Positions 1 to 8,118 of a stretch of DNA of 64,000 nt are shown piece by piece. The notes below the pieces were generated by a model that saw only the letters and a list, made by a program, of their open reading frames with translations, did no database searches and was not told the origin of the DNA. The stretch is from Pantoea dispersa. GTDB lineage: Bacteria; Pseudomonadota; Gammaproteobacteria; Enterobacterales; Enterobacteriaceae. The position numbers and the translations under genes are program-made. Within the stretch, counting starts at the first letter, position 1. Each line of letters opens with the position of its first letter. The stretch lies in the NCBI RefSeq assembly GCF_014155765.1, contig NZ_SCKT01000006.1, positions 97,217 to 161,216 on the forward strand, given 5' to 3'.

Positions 1-11
1 ATAATCCCGCC

Positions 12-369
12 TCAGTGACCTGATGCTGGCCGGCACGCGCATGCTATATAACCGACCAGCGCTACGGCCGCCCGGTTTTCATTCTCTTCCGCTATAAAAC
101 TCCCTGCCGTCAGCACGGTAAAAGGCTGACTCTCGCTGCCTTCTAGCGTTCCGGAGGGATAAAAAAAGCGCATATCGGGCAACAATTCGCCGGTTTAGCG
201 CGTAAAAAACTCTTCGCCAGTCGGATTTTTACCCGGCTGTGGCACTGAAATTCCAGCGTGAGAAGCCACCTTAGCCTTAAGCGTTACCGGCATTGTTAAG
301 AATGATTCCCAACAGCTGCCAGAAAAAAAGATTAAAGATGACGATGGATTTAAGCGCAGTATTTACCAT
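12..369 (-). pseudogene. decayed secreted-protein gene, possibly a fimbrial-type subunit
   Basis: Read on the minus strand, an ATG at 369 opens a 30-codon signal-peptide-like stretch (basic start, hydrophobic core, ending NNAGNA) that stops at 277-279. From about 293 the +1 frame continues with recognisable protein (KAKVASHAGISVPQ), meets an in-frame TAA at 195-197, resumes with TGELLPDMRFFYPSGTLEG and GSFIAEENENRAAVALVGYI, and stops at 12-14. One frameshift plus one nonsense codon therefore separate a leader from its body. The near-terminal VALVGY resembles the end of chaperone-usher pilus subunits, which carry a penultimate tyrosine, but I do not recognise the family. The body has no conserved cysteine pair. 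Seen: the two lesions. Inferred: former exported protein. Confidence 0.35.
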
Positions 370-840
370 GGATAACCGTTTTTCGGCTTTATAGTTTAAA
401 CATCATAACGTTTTTGAACCGGAGTATTCCTGGTGTGGTTTAAGAGTTAGCCGACTAGCGCTGATCGCCAAAGCGATCATAAACGCAGCGGCCAGATCCA
501 GTTTAAAACTGAGCCAATGTGTGAGCGGTTACACCGTGTTGTTCATTAATGCTTAACAGAATTGTCTGTGATCAGGTCTGATTATTAGTAATCGTGAAGT
601 AATAGACTAAGCACCAATCTCACCAAAATGAGATTGGGCTAAGTCTAAATGGCTTGAAACGCGAGGCTTTTGCTGGTGTGAATCAATTTTACCGCAAAAA
701 AGGAAGTGATTCCGTGATGGCATTCATCAGGAAAAAGTGGTTCGAATTGTTATGTAGCGAATGCCGAATTTAATGATCTTCATCTCTTCTGGTAAGAACA
801 AATCTCAGCATTAAGTCATATAACATCGGCCTCAATGGTA

Positions 841-1236
841 TTAGCGATTATCGGAACCGGAAGGGTAATGATAAACGCTACGGCTAATATCCAGTAAACG
901 ACAGCTGCGACGGGTACCGATGTCGAAAGTGGTTTGCAGGAAGTTGACCGCCTGACGCTTTTCATTCGTAGTGAAGAAGTTTTTCAGCACGCTTTGCAGC
1001 ATCTCCTTGTCGGAGCTCAGGGTCTGCAGCTCACGCGTAAGGTTCTGCAGTTTATCCTCCAACTCCTTGATTTTTCGACCCTCCTCTGAAGAAAGCCCGG
1101 AGAACTTCTTCTTCCAGCTATAGAAGGTGGCCTCGGAAATGCCCAGCTCCTCACAAATCTCCCTGACTTTCACTCCCGTTTCAGAAGCTTTAATGGCATT
1201 TGTGATTTGCTCTTCGCTATATCGTGACTTTCTCAT
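841..1236 (-). pseudogene. IS3-family transposase remnant (OrfA fused to start of OrfB)
   Basis: The product starts MRKSRYSEEQITNAIK, the usual OrfA opening of IS3-family elements, followed by a helix-turn-helix (VREICEELGISEATFYSWKKKF) and a leucine-zipper-like heptad segment (KELEDKLQNLTRELQTL). It then runs in frame into the typical start of OrfB (KRQAVNFLQTTFDIGTRRSC, then RLLDISRSVYHY) and stops at 841. A complete OrfB would add about 250 residues with the DDE catalytic domain; none is found at lower coordinates, so the element is truncated and should be inactive. I chose the ATG at 1236; a TTG 24 bases upstream is in frame but has no good ribosome site. I could not define terminal inverted repeats. 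It marks a rearranged boundary beside decayed DNA and surface-polysaccharide genes. Confidence 0.75.
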
Positions 1237-1260
1237 AAATGCTCTTACCTTTCTTATCAA

Positions 1261-1763
1261 TTAGTGGATGAGAATTACTGTATTAATATCTGGTACTGCA
1301 AAAACGGTATTAATGCAGTATTAAAGTGCGCGATTAGAATTGCGAGGGTTAAATTAAGTTATTTAGAATAAATATCATCATGGGATAAATCTTATTTTAT
1401 TCTGAATGCCATTGAACGCCTTCCTGGTGCTGGGTTTTTGATATAGATTCATTCCATCCCAAATGCAGAAAAATACGACAATCATTGGAAATTCGGCATA
1501 GCCTGCTTGCAAAAAACTCAGGATATGCCTGTGAACTTTTGTCCTGAATTCGGGTTGAAATCGTTTACATCCATCGGGCTTCGCACCAGGTTTAATCGGA
1601 ATTTTCCTGAATTTAATCGCTAAACTCTGACGCGAGTCTCATTTTTCGGACCAGCCTGGTTTGAAGTTATTAAATTGTGTCAGGCCCACTGAGCGCTTGT
1701 TAATTCATTTCAAGGACGTTGTACCGAAAAGCAGTTGCTGTACGTAATACTAAGGACCAGTCA
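1261..1763. other. about 500 bases without a recognisable gene
   Basis: This AT-richer stretch lies between the IS remnant and the flippase gene. I see no reading frame with protein-like content, no clear hairpin and no RNA gene. The promoter of the downstream flippase pair presumably lies in its last part. The segment 370-840 on the other side of the IS remnant is similarly empty apart from very short open frames. Confidence 0.4.
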
Positions 1764-3020
1764 ATGAAATTGAGCGTAATGTCTAATGCCGCCTGGATGA
1801 TGTCTGAGAAGATCGTCTCGGTATTCGGCGTCATATTTGTGACCTCCTACGTGGCAAAATCCTTTGGCCCAACGGTGTTTGGCCAAATGGCATTTTCGAC
1901 CTCGCTGTTCTCCATGGTGCAAACCGTGGCGATTTTTGGTACCGAAACCATCCTGTTCAAGCGCATCAGTAAAAGTGCGCCGAAAGGCCTGCGGCTGATG
2001 ACCGTGGCGCGGACCATGCGCCTGGTGCTGCTGTTGCTGACATCAATCCCGGTGTTGATTTGGGTCTGGTACAACATGCAGGAAAACTTCCTTGCGTTTG
2101 CACTGGCCTCGTTTATCTCGTCGGTGTTTGTCACCCAGGACACGTTCAGCGTTTATAACAATGCGCGGCTGGCGTCGCGGCTCAATACCATTGCTAACTC
2201 GGCCGGCTTGCTGCTGGGCTTTGCCATGAGCTTCACCATCGCCTGGCTGCACCTCAATCCACTGTGGCTCACCGCTTCGATTGTGGCCGTCACGCTGGTG
2301 CCGTATGCCATCAAGCGCGTCAATTTTTATCGCGAACATCAGGATCTGGCGCCGCCGCAGGACAAGCGCACCACCTACCTGCGCTACCTGATGTATGCCG
2401 GCCTGCCGCTGGCCATCTCCAGCATCTTTATCTCGGTGCAGGTGAAAGCCGCACAGATGTTCCTCGCGGGCATCGCCTCAGCGCGCGACCTTGGCCTGTT
2501 CGCCGCCGCGAATACCATTTCGGCTTCCTGGATTTTTATCCCGGTTGCCATCATCACTTCCTGCTTCTCGGAGATTTTCCGCGAGCGTGGAGCAGCCGCG
2601 ATCAAGCTCACCGCGCGGCTGAACGGCTATGTCATGGGAGTTTCATTGCTGTTATTAGCGATGATCGCCTTGTACGGCGAAAAAATCATCATCGCTTTAT
2701 ATGGTCACGAGTACACACAGTCCGGAAGTCTCATTACGTTACTGTCGTTAGCAACCTGCTTTTCGGCAATGGGGACCGTCGCTTATCGCTACATGGTGAA
2801 AGAGGGCGGGTTTAACTATCTGTTGAAGAAGATCATCTGTCTGATGGTCATCAGCCTGCCGCTGTCGTGGTGGCTGATCCAGGGCTACGGCATCATGGGT
2901 GCCGCCTGGAGCGTTTTCATCACGGAGTTACTGTCCCTGACCGTAATGAATTACTTCTTCAAAAACGGCGTCATCCAAAAAATTCAGGTTTCCTCACTCA
3001 ACTACAAAACCTACAAATGA
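1764..3020 (+). CDS. Wzx-type polysaccharide flippase
   Basis: A 418-residue, strongly hydrophobic protein with about 12 predicted membrane segments spread along the chain and no large soluble domain, as in the polysaccharide-export (Wzx/MOP) family. Such proteins flip undecaprenyl-linked sugar repeat units across the inner membrane for O-antigen or exopolysaccharide assembly. An early segment (VFGVIFVTSYVAKSFGPTVF) is typical of Wzx N termini. The frame opens upstream at a TTG (1719), but the ATG at 1764 has AAGGA eight bases before it and is the better start. The next gene begins eight bases after this stop, so the two are probably co-transcribed. Which glycan it moves cannot be read from sequence; no polymerase or full sugar-synthesis cluster is visible here. 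Confidence 0.75.
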   Translation: MKLSVMSNAAWMMSEKIVSVFGVIFVTSYVAKSFGPTVFGQMAFSTSLFSMVQTVAIFGTETILFKRISKSAPKGLRLMTVARTMRLVLLLLTSIPVLIWVWYNMQENFLAFALASFISSVFVTQDTFSVYNNARLASRLNTIANSAGLLLGFAMSFTIAWLHLNPLWLTASIVAVTLVPYAIKRVNFYREHQDLAPPQDKRTTYLRYLMYAGLPLAISSIFISVQVKAAQMFLAGIASARDLGLFAAANTISASWIFIPVAIITSCFSEIFRERGAAAIKLTARLNGYVMGVSLLLLAMIALYGEKIIIALYGHEYTQSGSLITLLSLATCFSAMGTVAYRYMVKEGGFNYLLKKIICLMVISLPLSWWLIQGYGIMGAAWSVFITELLSLTVMNYFFKNGVIQKIQVSSLNYKTYK

Positions 3021-3028
3021 GGTCAGAT

Positions 3029-3979
3029 ATGATCAGGTTGAAAGACGAACTCAGAAGAAGCGTACAGTATTTCATCAAAAAGATGCCCTGGGCTTACCAG
3101 GATCGCATCTACTACTTTCACAAATTCCGTAAGCTGCCGAACCTGCGTCAGCCGAAGGTGTTCAATGAGAAAGTGCTGTATCGCAAATTCGTCTACGGCG
3201 ACTACCAGTGCTATGGCCGCCTGTCGGACAAGTTTTCGGTGCGTGAGTACATTGCCGAAAAGGTGGGCAGTGAGTATCTGATTCCGCTGGTTTATGAGAC
3301 CAGCGATCCGCACTCACTGCATACGCTGCCGAGCTGGAAGAACACGGTTATCAAGCCGAATCACGGCTCCAACATGGTCGAGATCCTGCTGGAAGAACCG
3401 GATGCGCTGAAAAAACAGCAGATTATCAGCGACTGCCAGCGCTGGCTGAAGACCGATTTCGCCAACGAGGCGCGCGAGATTCACTATCGCTATATTAAGC
3501 CGCGCATTCTGGTGGAGAAGTACATCGGCGATGGCAAAACCGCGCCGATCGATTACAAGTTTCACATGTTCAACAAGCGCGACGGCAATTTTGAATATGT
3601 GCTGCAGGTGATCTACAACCGCTGTAATCCGCTGCTGTCGATGAACTTTTACGTCAACAATCTTAACGAGGCGTATCACAAAATCCGTGATACCGGGCTG
3701 GATGTGTCACCGCTGCTGCCACAGCTGCAGCACGCGCTGGCGCTGAGTAAAACGCTGGCCAGCGATTTCGATTATGTGCGCGTGGACTGGTATATCGATG
3801 GCGAACAGATCTACTTCGGTGAGCTGACGTTCACGCCAGGCGCCGGGCTGGTCACCGGGTTGGATCGGGGGCTTAATCAGATGATGGGTGATATGTGGAT
3901 TCAGGATCGTCGCGATACGCAGAGATCGGACGTCACGGTGCCGGAAGTGCCACTTCCAGCCGTATTGAAGAAAATTTGA
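3029..3979 (+). CDS. TupA-like ATP-grasp protein, probable polysaccharide modification
   Basis: A 316-residue soluble protein matching the TupA-like ATP-grasp family found in capsule and teichuronopeptide clusters. Visible family features are the N-terminal FNEKVLYRKF with a nearby SDKFSVREY, the IPLVYET strand, VIKPNHGSN (ATP-binding region), ILVEKYIGD, the DYKFHMFNK strand and the acidic DYVRVDWYIDG...FGELTFTPGAG near residues 248-275, which carries the metal-binding residues. Family members are thought to ligate an amino acid or similar group to a sugar, although often labelled glycosyltransferases. The ATG at 3029 follows GAGG at six bases; an earlier in-frame ATG at 3017 overlaps the flippase stop and lacks a site. 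It is followed immediately by a strong terminator, so it ends the transcript. Confidence 0.75.
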   Translation: MIRLKDELRRSVQYFIKKMPWAYQDRIYYFHKFRKLPNLRQPKVFNEKVLYRKFVYGDYQCYGRLSDKFSVREYIAEKVGSEYLIPLVYETSDPHSLHTLPSWKNTVIKPNHGSNMVEILLEEPDALKKQQIISDCQRWLKTDFANEAREIHYRYIKPRILVEKYIGDGKTAPIDYKFHMFNKRDGNFEYVLQVIYNRCNPLLSMNFYVNNLNEAYHKIRDTGLDVSPLLPQLQHALALSKTLASDFDYVRVDWYIDGEQIYFGELTFTPGAGLVTGLDRGLNQMMGDMWIQDRRDTQRSDVTVPEVPLPAVLKKI

Positions 3980-3999
3980 AATCACACAGCAAAATAAAA

Positions 4000-4022
4000 A
4001 ACCCCGCTTAGCGGGGTTTTTT
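4000..4022. terminator. bidirectional rho-independent terminator
   Basis: The hairpin ACCCCGC-TTA-GCGGGGT is preceded by an A-run and followed by six T residues. It can end transcription from the polysaccharide genes on the left and from yjcB, which converges from the right. Confidence 0.9.
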
Positions 4023-4033
4023 ATGCGCCGCGT

Positions 4034-4315
4034 TTACGGCATTGGCCAGTCGGCTGGTGTCTGGCTCATCACCTGAATAAACGCTTCTTTGGTGATGGAC
4101 ATAAAGTTATGCACGTTTTCCATGCTCAGCGTAATGCCGAGCAGACCGGTAACGAACCAGCATGACATCGCTACGCCCACGCCGCCGCACATCAGCGCCA
4201 TCACGTGGTGGCTGTTCTGACGCAATTTAATTTTCATGGTGCTGGCGAAGAACATCATTACCGCGCTGAGCAGTTCCCAACGCATGACGATCAGACTGGT
4301 AGTTAACGTAGCCAT
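4034..4315 (-). CDS. yjcB: YjcB family small membrane protein
   Basis: The 93-residue product has the same length and layout as E. coli YjcB: start MATLTTSLIVMRWELLSAVM, then MKIKLRQ, a second hydrophobic segment around CWFVTGLLGIT, and a C terminus with QTPADWPM. It has two predicted membrane helices and no known function. I chose the ATG at 4315 because AGAGG lies nine bases upstream; a further upstream in-frame ATG at 4354 has none and would add 13 residues absent in E. coli. In E. coli yjcB lies beside pdeC and soxS; here pdeC is missing and soxS follows after a gap of about 240 bases. Its gene order supports an E. coli-like chromosomal context. Confidence 0.85.
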   Translation of the reverse strand: MATLTTSLIVMRWELLSAVMMFFASTMKIKLRQNSHHVMALMCGGVGVAMSCWFVTGLLGITLSMENVHNFMSITKEAFIQVMSQTPADWPMP

Positions 4316-4559
4316 CTGCGAAAAACCTCTTGAGATCAGTAATATCCCTGACATTCATCGGACATCACTGGCGGCAGAAAAGGGAGGTCAGGGAAGCCCT
4401 TCTGTCGTCTTAATACAGCTTGAATCTGTGACTTGGGTCACATTATATCACTGGATTTGAAAATTTGAACAAAATTTAGACCTGGTATGGCAGGCCAAGA
4501 AAGGGCTGGAGGAAGGTGAAGAGGAGGGGAAAGGCGCGCCCGCGCGGGGCGCACTGACT

Positions 4560-4988
4560 TCAGCGTACCGGGCAGCACTCGCCGGTGGTGCGCTGGGCAA
4601 AGCTGTTCATGCCTTCGCTGCAGTCGAAGTTGACCAGACGCGGACGCTGCACCATCGCCTGGCGACGCATGCTGTGACGATAAGCGGTAGGGGTTTGCGA
4701 GAACTGACGGCGGAACACGCGCGAAAACGTCTGCTGCGAGTCGTAGCCGTACTGCATCGCAATGTCGAATACCGGACGCTGCGTCTGACGCAAGGCTTCG
4801 GCGGCCAGCGTGAGACGGCGTTCACGAATATAACCACCCAGCGTTTGTTTCGTAACCGTACGGAACATACGCTGCAGGTGCCATTTCGAGTAACCCGATT
4901 TTGCCGCCACTTCATCAATCGACAATGTTTTATCCAGATTCTGATCGATCCAGTTAGTCAGTGAATGGATGATTTCCTGTTGCATCAT
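4560..4988 (-). CDS. soxS: SoxS, AraC-type activator of the superoxide response
   Basis: SoxS is a single-domain AraC-family activator made only when SoxR is oxidised; it binds sox boxes and recruits RNA polymerase to oxidative-stress genes. Residues 1-107 contain both helix-turn-helix motifs (IDEVAAKSGYSKWHLQRMF and FDIAMQYGYDSQQTFSRVF) and the family end TPTAYRH. The product is 142 residues against about 107 in E. coli: an extra 35-residue tail continues in frame with cysteines at 123, 138 and 139 (GECCPVR). I chose the first of two adjacent ATGs, with AAGGA seven bases upstream. Its promoter lies in the soxS-soxR gap and holds the SoxR operator. Identity is firm; the role of the tail is unknown. 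Confidence 0.93.
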   Translation of the reverse strand: MMQQEIIHSLTNWIDQNLDKTLSIDEVAAKSGYSKWHLQRMFRTVTKQTLGGYIRERRLTLAAEALRQTQRPVFDIAMQYGYDSQQTFSRVFRRQFSQTPTAYRHSMRRQAMVQRPRLVNFDCSEGMNSFAQRTTGECCPVR

Positions 4989-5048
4989 AGCCTGTTCCTT
5001 CTGCAAGGTTATCGCCTGGTTTGAAATTCGCTGTTTTGCTGGGGTGCG

Positions 5049-5079
5049 AGTATAATTCCTCAAGTTAACTTGAGGTAAA
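5049..5079 (-). promoter_or_regulatory. soxS promoter with SoxR operator
   Basis: On the minus strand there is a -35 TTTACC (5074-5079) and a -10 TATACT (5049-5054) separated by 19 bases, the over-long spacer typical of MerR-family promoters. Inside it lies the perfect 18-bp palindrome CCTCAAGTTAACTTGAGG (5058-5075), identical to the E. coli SoxR site. Oxidised SoxR untwists this spacer to activate soxS. Confidence 0.95.
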
Positions 5080-5087
5080 GGCCCTAA

Positions 5088-5564
5088 ATGAAAAAAGAAC
5101 GCAATTACCCGAAACCGGTGCTGACGCCGGGCGAAGTGGCGAAACGCAGCGGCGTGGCGGTATCGGCACTGCACTTTTATGAAAGCAAAGGCTTGATCAG
5201 CAGCACGCGCAATGGCGGTAATCAGCGCCGCTACAGCCGTGATGTGCTGCGCCGCGTGGCGATCATCAAAATTGCCCAGCGCATCGGGATTCCGCTGGCG
5301 ACGGTCAGCGACAGCCTGATGCACGTGCCGGCGAATAAGCGCATGTCGACGCAGGAGTGGGACGCGCTGACGCAGCACTGGCGCGAAGAGCTGGATAAAC
5401 GCATCGAAACCCTGACGCGTCTGCGCAACGATCTTGACGGCTGCATTGGTTGCGGCTGCCTGTCGATGCGCGACTGCCCGCTGCGCAATCCGGGTGACCG
5501 TCTGGGACAGCAGGGCTCCGGAGCGGTCCTGCTCGATCCGCAACAGGACGAGCCGCAGCGTTAA
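5088..5564 (+). CDS. soxR: SoxR, redox-sensing MerR-family regulator
   Basis: A 158-residue MerR-family protein: winged helix at residues 12-80 ([40 protein letters not shown]), a dimerisation coiled coil at about 85-118, then the [2Fe-2S] ligands C119, C122, C124 and C130 in [12 protein letters not shown], at the same positions as in E. coli. Oxidation of the cluster by redox-cycling drugs or superoxide switches it to activate soxS. The gene is divergent from soxS with 99 bases between, and the SoxR operator lies within that gap, overlapping its own promoter region. The C terminus has a few extra residues ending DEPQR. Length and motifs are normal. Confidence 0.97.
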   Translation: MKKERNYPKPVLTPGEVAKRSGVAVSALHFYESKGLISSTRNGGNQRRYSRDVLRRVAIIKIAQRIGIPLATVSDSLMHVPANKRMSTQEWDALTQHWREELDKRIETLTRLRNDLDGCIGCGCLSMRDCPLRNPGDRLGQQGSGAVLLDPQQDEPQR

Positions 5565-5607
5565 TCCGCTATACTAGATGCCAACCCTTAGCAGCAAGGA
5601 ATCGCGC

Positions 5608-6276
5608 ATGATTACCGTTCACCATCTGGAAAACTCCCGTTCTCATCGGGTGCTGTGGCTGCTGGAAGAGCTGGCGGTGCCGTATCAAATCAAACGCTAT
5701 CAGCGGGAAAATACCCTGCTGGCGCCGGACGAATTAAAGAAAGTGCACCCGCTGGGTAAATCGCCGGTGATTACCGATGGCAATCGGGTGATCGCCGAAT
5801 CGGGCGCCATCCTCGAATATCTGCAGCTGAAATACGACAGCGAGCATCTGCTAGCGCTGCATGAGGAAGAGGAGCAAATTCAGGCGCGCTACTGGCTGCA
5901 CTATGCTGAAGGTTCGCTGATGCCGCTGCTGGTGATGAAGCTGGTGTTTGCGCAACTGGGCAAAAAGCCGGTGCCATGGCTGCTGCGCCCGGCCGGCGTG
6001 GCGCTGAGTAAAGGCATTCAGAAAGCGTGGCTGAACAAGCAGCTGGCGCTCCACGGGCGCGTGATTGAGCAGCATCTGAGCCAGCAGCGCTTTTTTGCCG
6101 GTTCACGCTTCAGCATTGCCGATGTGCAGATGAGTTTTCCGCTGCTGGCATTGCAGATGCGCGGCGCGCTGGGTGAGATGCCCGCCACGGCGCGCTGGCT
6201 GGAGAATATGCAGCAGCGCGCCGCGTGGCAGCGCGCGCTGGAGCAGGGCGGCCCGATTCAGTTCAATAACGGCTGA
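5608..6276 (+). CDS. glutathione S-transferase family protein
   Basis: A 222-residue protein with a GST N-terminal thioredoxin-like domain (ITVHHLENSRSHRVLWLLEE, ending with the cis-proline strand GKSPVITDG and the ESGAILEYL glutathione-binding turn) and an all-helical C-terminal domain with FSIADVQMSFPL. It probably conjugates or reduces substrates with glutathione in the cytoplasm. The ATG at 5608 has AAGGA seven bases upstream; an earlier ATG at 5578 has no site. It begins 43 bases after soxR on the same strand; a GST gene in this position is also known beside soxR in Salmonella, which suggests a role in redox defence. Substrate is unknown. Confidence 0.85.
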   Translation: MITVHHLENSRSHRVLWLLEELAVPYQIKRYQRENTLLAPDELKKVHPLGKSPVITDGNRVIAESGAILEYLQLKYDSEHLLALHEEEEQIQARYWLHYAEGSLMPLLVMKLVFAQLGKKPVPWLLRPAGVALSKGIQKAWLNKQLALHGRVIEQHLSQQRFFAGSRFSIADVQMSFPLLALQMRGALGEMPATARWLENMQQRAAWQRALEQGGPIQFNNG

Positions 6277-6305
6277 GGCGCAGCGGTAACGCAACGAAAC
6301 AGGAC

Positions 6306-6326
6306 GCCGCGACGCGCTGTCGCGGC
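6306..6326. repeat. GC-rich hairpin after the GST gene
   Basis: GCCGCGAC and GTCGCGGC form an 8-bp stem around a 5-base loop, 30 bases after the GST stop. It has no T-run, so it is either a weak transcription end or an RNA-stabilising hairpin. A related hairpin with the same CGCCGCGACA/TGTCGCGGCG stem occurs at 32856-32887. Confidence 0.5.
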
Positions 6327-6471
6327 ACCGCAGCAAACCATCTGAAATGCCAGCCTTTTTCCTCCATGATTTCCTGCTCCCGCTAGCGTAACGCCAGCCA
6401 TAATGGCGCCAGAGCTGCGCATTATCCTGCCTGCCAGGTGATTAGCAGTTGAAAACGCCACCCCAAACGCC

Positions 6472-6487
6472 AGATAATCGTTTGCCT
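6472..6487. promoter_or_regulatory. PurR-like operator 1 upstream of ghxP
   Basis: AGGCAAACGATTATCT on the minus strand matches the 16-base PurR palindrome ACGCAAACGTTTGCGT at 11 positions, including the full GCAAACG core. It lies about 150 bases before the ghxP start. Confidence 0.5.
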
Positions 6488-6527
6488 TTTTTCCGCGTCA
6501 CCCCTTTTTGACCTGGAATACGCGGCC

Positions 6528-6543
6528 ACGTAATCGTTTGCCT
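6528..6543. promoter_or_regulatory. PurR-like operator 2 upstream of ghxP
   Basis: AGGCAAACGATTACGT on the minus strand matches the PurR consensus at 13 of 16 positions. It lies 56 bases from the first box and 90 bases before ghxP. Repression by PurR with hypoxanthine or guanine as co-repressor would fit a purine-base importer. Confidence 0.6.
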
Positions 6544-6632
6544 GCTTTTCTCTCTGAGACATCTTCACCAGGATGATGCGCAAACGCGAGCCGCGCGGTG
6601 ACCTATATCTTAAAAAACACAGAGGAATAACT

Positions 6633-7982
6633 ATGTCTGGCGAATCACGCCCGGCCAGGGGAAAACTGGACGCCTGGTTCCACATTTCAGCACGCGGCAG
6701 CAGCGTGCGGCAGGAAGTGCTGGCTGGCCTCACCACCTTTTTAGCGATGGTCTATTCGGTCATCGTGGTGCCTGGCATGCTCGGTAAAGCGGGCTTCTCA
6801 CCGACGGCGGTGTTTGTCGCCACCTGTCTGGTGGCCAGCTTTGGCTCCCTCATCATGGGACTGTGGGCCAACCTGCCGATGGCGATTGGTTGTGCCATCT
6901 CCCTGACCGCCTTTACCGCGTTCAGCCTGGTTCTGGGCCAGCACATTAGCGTGCCGGTGGCGCTGGGCGCGGTCTTCCTGATGGGGCTGCTGTTCACGCT
7001 GATTTCCGTGACCGGCATTCGCGCGTGGATTCTGCGTAACCTGCCGATGGGCGTGGCGCACGGCACCGGCGTCGGTATCGGCCTGTTTCTGCTGCTGATT
7101 GCCGCCGATGGCATTGGTCTGGTGGTAAAAAACCCGGCGGCAGGCCTGCCGGTGGCGCTTGGTCACTTCACCTCTTTCCCGGTGATCATGGCGCTGATCG
7201 GGCTGGCGGCGATTTTTGGTCTGGAAAAACGGCGGGTACCGGGCGGCATTCTGCTGACCATCATTGCGATTTCGCTGCTTGGGCTGATTTTCGACCCGGC
7301 GGTAAAGTGGCAGGGGCTGTTTGCCATGCCGAGCCTGCGTGATGCCAGCGGCCAGTCGGCAATGTTTAGCCTGGATATCATGGGCGCGCTGCAGCCGGTG
7401 GTGTTACCGAGCGTGCTGGCGCTGGTGATGACCGCGGTGTTTGACGCCACCGGCACCATTCGTGCGGTGGCCGGGCAGGCGAACCTGCTGGATAAAGAGG
7501 GCCAGATTATCAATGGCGGTCGCGCGCTGACCACCGACTCTATCAGCAGCCTGTTTGCCGGACTGGTGGGTGCCTCGCCCGCCGCAGTGTATATCGAGTC
7601 CGCTGCGGGTACTGCCGCCGGCGGTAAAACCGGCCTGACGGCGATTGTCGTGGGTCTGTTGTTCCTGCTGATTCTGTTTATGTCGCCGCTGGCTTATCTG
7701 GTTCCGGCCTATGCCACCGCACCCGCGCTGATGTATGTCGGCCTGCTGATGCTGAGCAACGTGGCCAAAATCGACTTCAATGATTTCGTCGATGCGATGT
7801 CTGGCCTGCTGACGGCGGTATTCATCGTACTGACCTGCAACATCGTCACCGGCATCATGCTCGGCTTTGCCGCGCTGGTAATTGGCCGCCTATTTGCCGG
7901 CGAGTGGCGCAAGCTCAACGCTGGCACGGTGGTGATTGCTGTGGCGCTGGTGGCGTTCTACGCGGGCGGCTGGGCTATCTGA
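6633..7982 (+). CDS. ghxP: guanine/hypoxanthine permease GhxP
   Basis: A 449-residue inner-membrane protein of the AzgA-like branch of nucleobase:cation symporters, the same length as E. coli GhxP (YjcD). It shows the family's opening ([20 protein letters not shown]), the [12 protein letters not shown] segment, the conserved [15 protein letters not shown] loop and the [20 protein letters not shown] substrate region. It imports guanine and hypoxanthine with protons. The ATG at 6633 follows GAGGAA; an upstream in-frame ATG at 6573 is unlikely. The 356-base gap before it contains two PurR-like boxes. Its position between soxR/GST and yjcE matches E. coli gene order, which helps separate it from the paralogue GhxQ. 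Confidence 0.9.
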   Translation: MSGESRPARGKLDAWFHISARGSSVRQEVLAGLTTFLAMVYSVIVVPGMLGKAGFSPTAVFVATCLVASFGSLIMGLWANLPMAIGCAISLTAFTAFSLVLGQHISVPVALGAVFLMGLLFTLISVTGIRAWILRNLPMGVAHGTGVGIGLFLLLIAADGIGLVVKNPAAGLPVALGHFTSFPVIMALIGLAAIFGLEKRRVPGGILLTIIAISLLGLIFDPAVKWQGLFAMPSLRDASGQSAMFSLDIMGALQPVVLPSVLALVMTAVFDATGTIRAVAGQANLLDKEGQIINGGRALTTDSISSLFAGLVGASPAAVYIESAAGTAAGGKTGLTAIVVGLLFLLILFMSPLAYLVPAYATAPALMYVGLLMLSNVAKIDFNDFVDAMSGLLTAVFIVLTCNIVTGIMLGFAALVIGRLFAGEWRKLNAGTVVIAVALVAFYAGGWAI

Positions 7983-8045
7983 CCGCAATCCGGGCGTCAG
8001 TCCGGATTATTCTCTTTATCGCACACGCCGCACATCGGGTAGCCC

Positions 8046-8066
8046 CGCCGGGCGGCGTTTTGTTTT
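8046..8066 (+). terminator. rho-independent terminator of ghxP
   Basis: CGCCG-GG-CGGCG is followed by TTTTGTTTT, 64 bases after the ghxP stop. The stem is short but GC-only. Confidence 0.65.
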
Positions 8067-8118
8067 ACACTTTCCGACGCAACATCGCTTCGATTAATAT
8101 GATTCGCCTAAGGAAAGC

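Noticed and set aside
2264-2815. 183-codon frame inside the flippase gene
   Set aside because: Out-of-frame shadow of the Wzx gene with no ribosome site.
4236-4460. 74-codon plus-strand frame across the yjcB start
   Set aside because: It is antisense to yjcB in its first half and has no ribosome site or motif.
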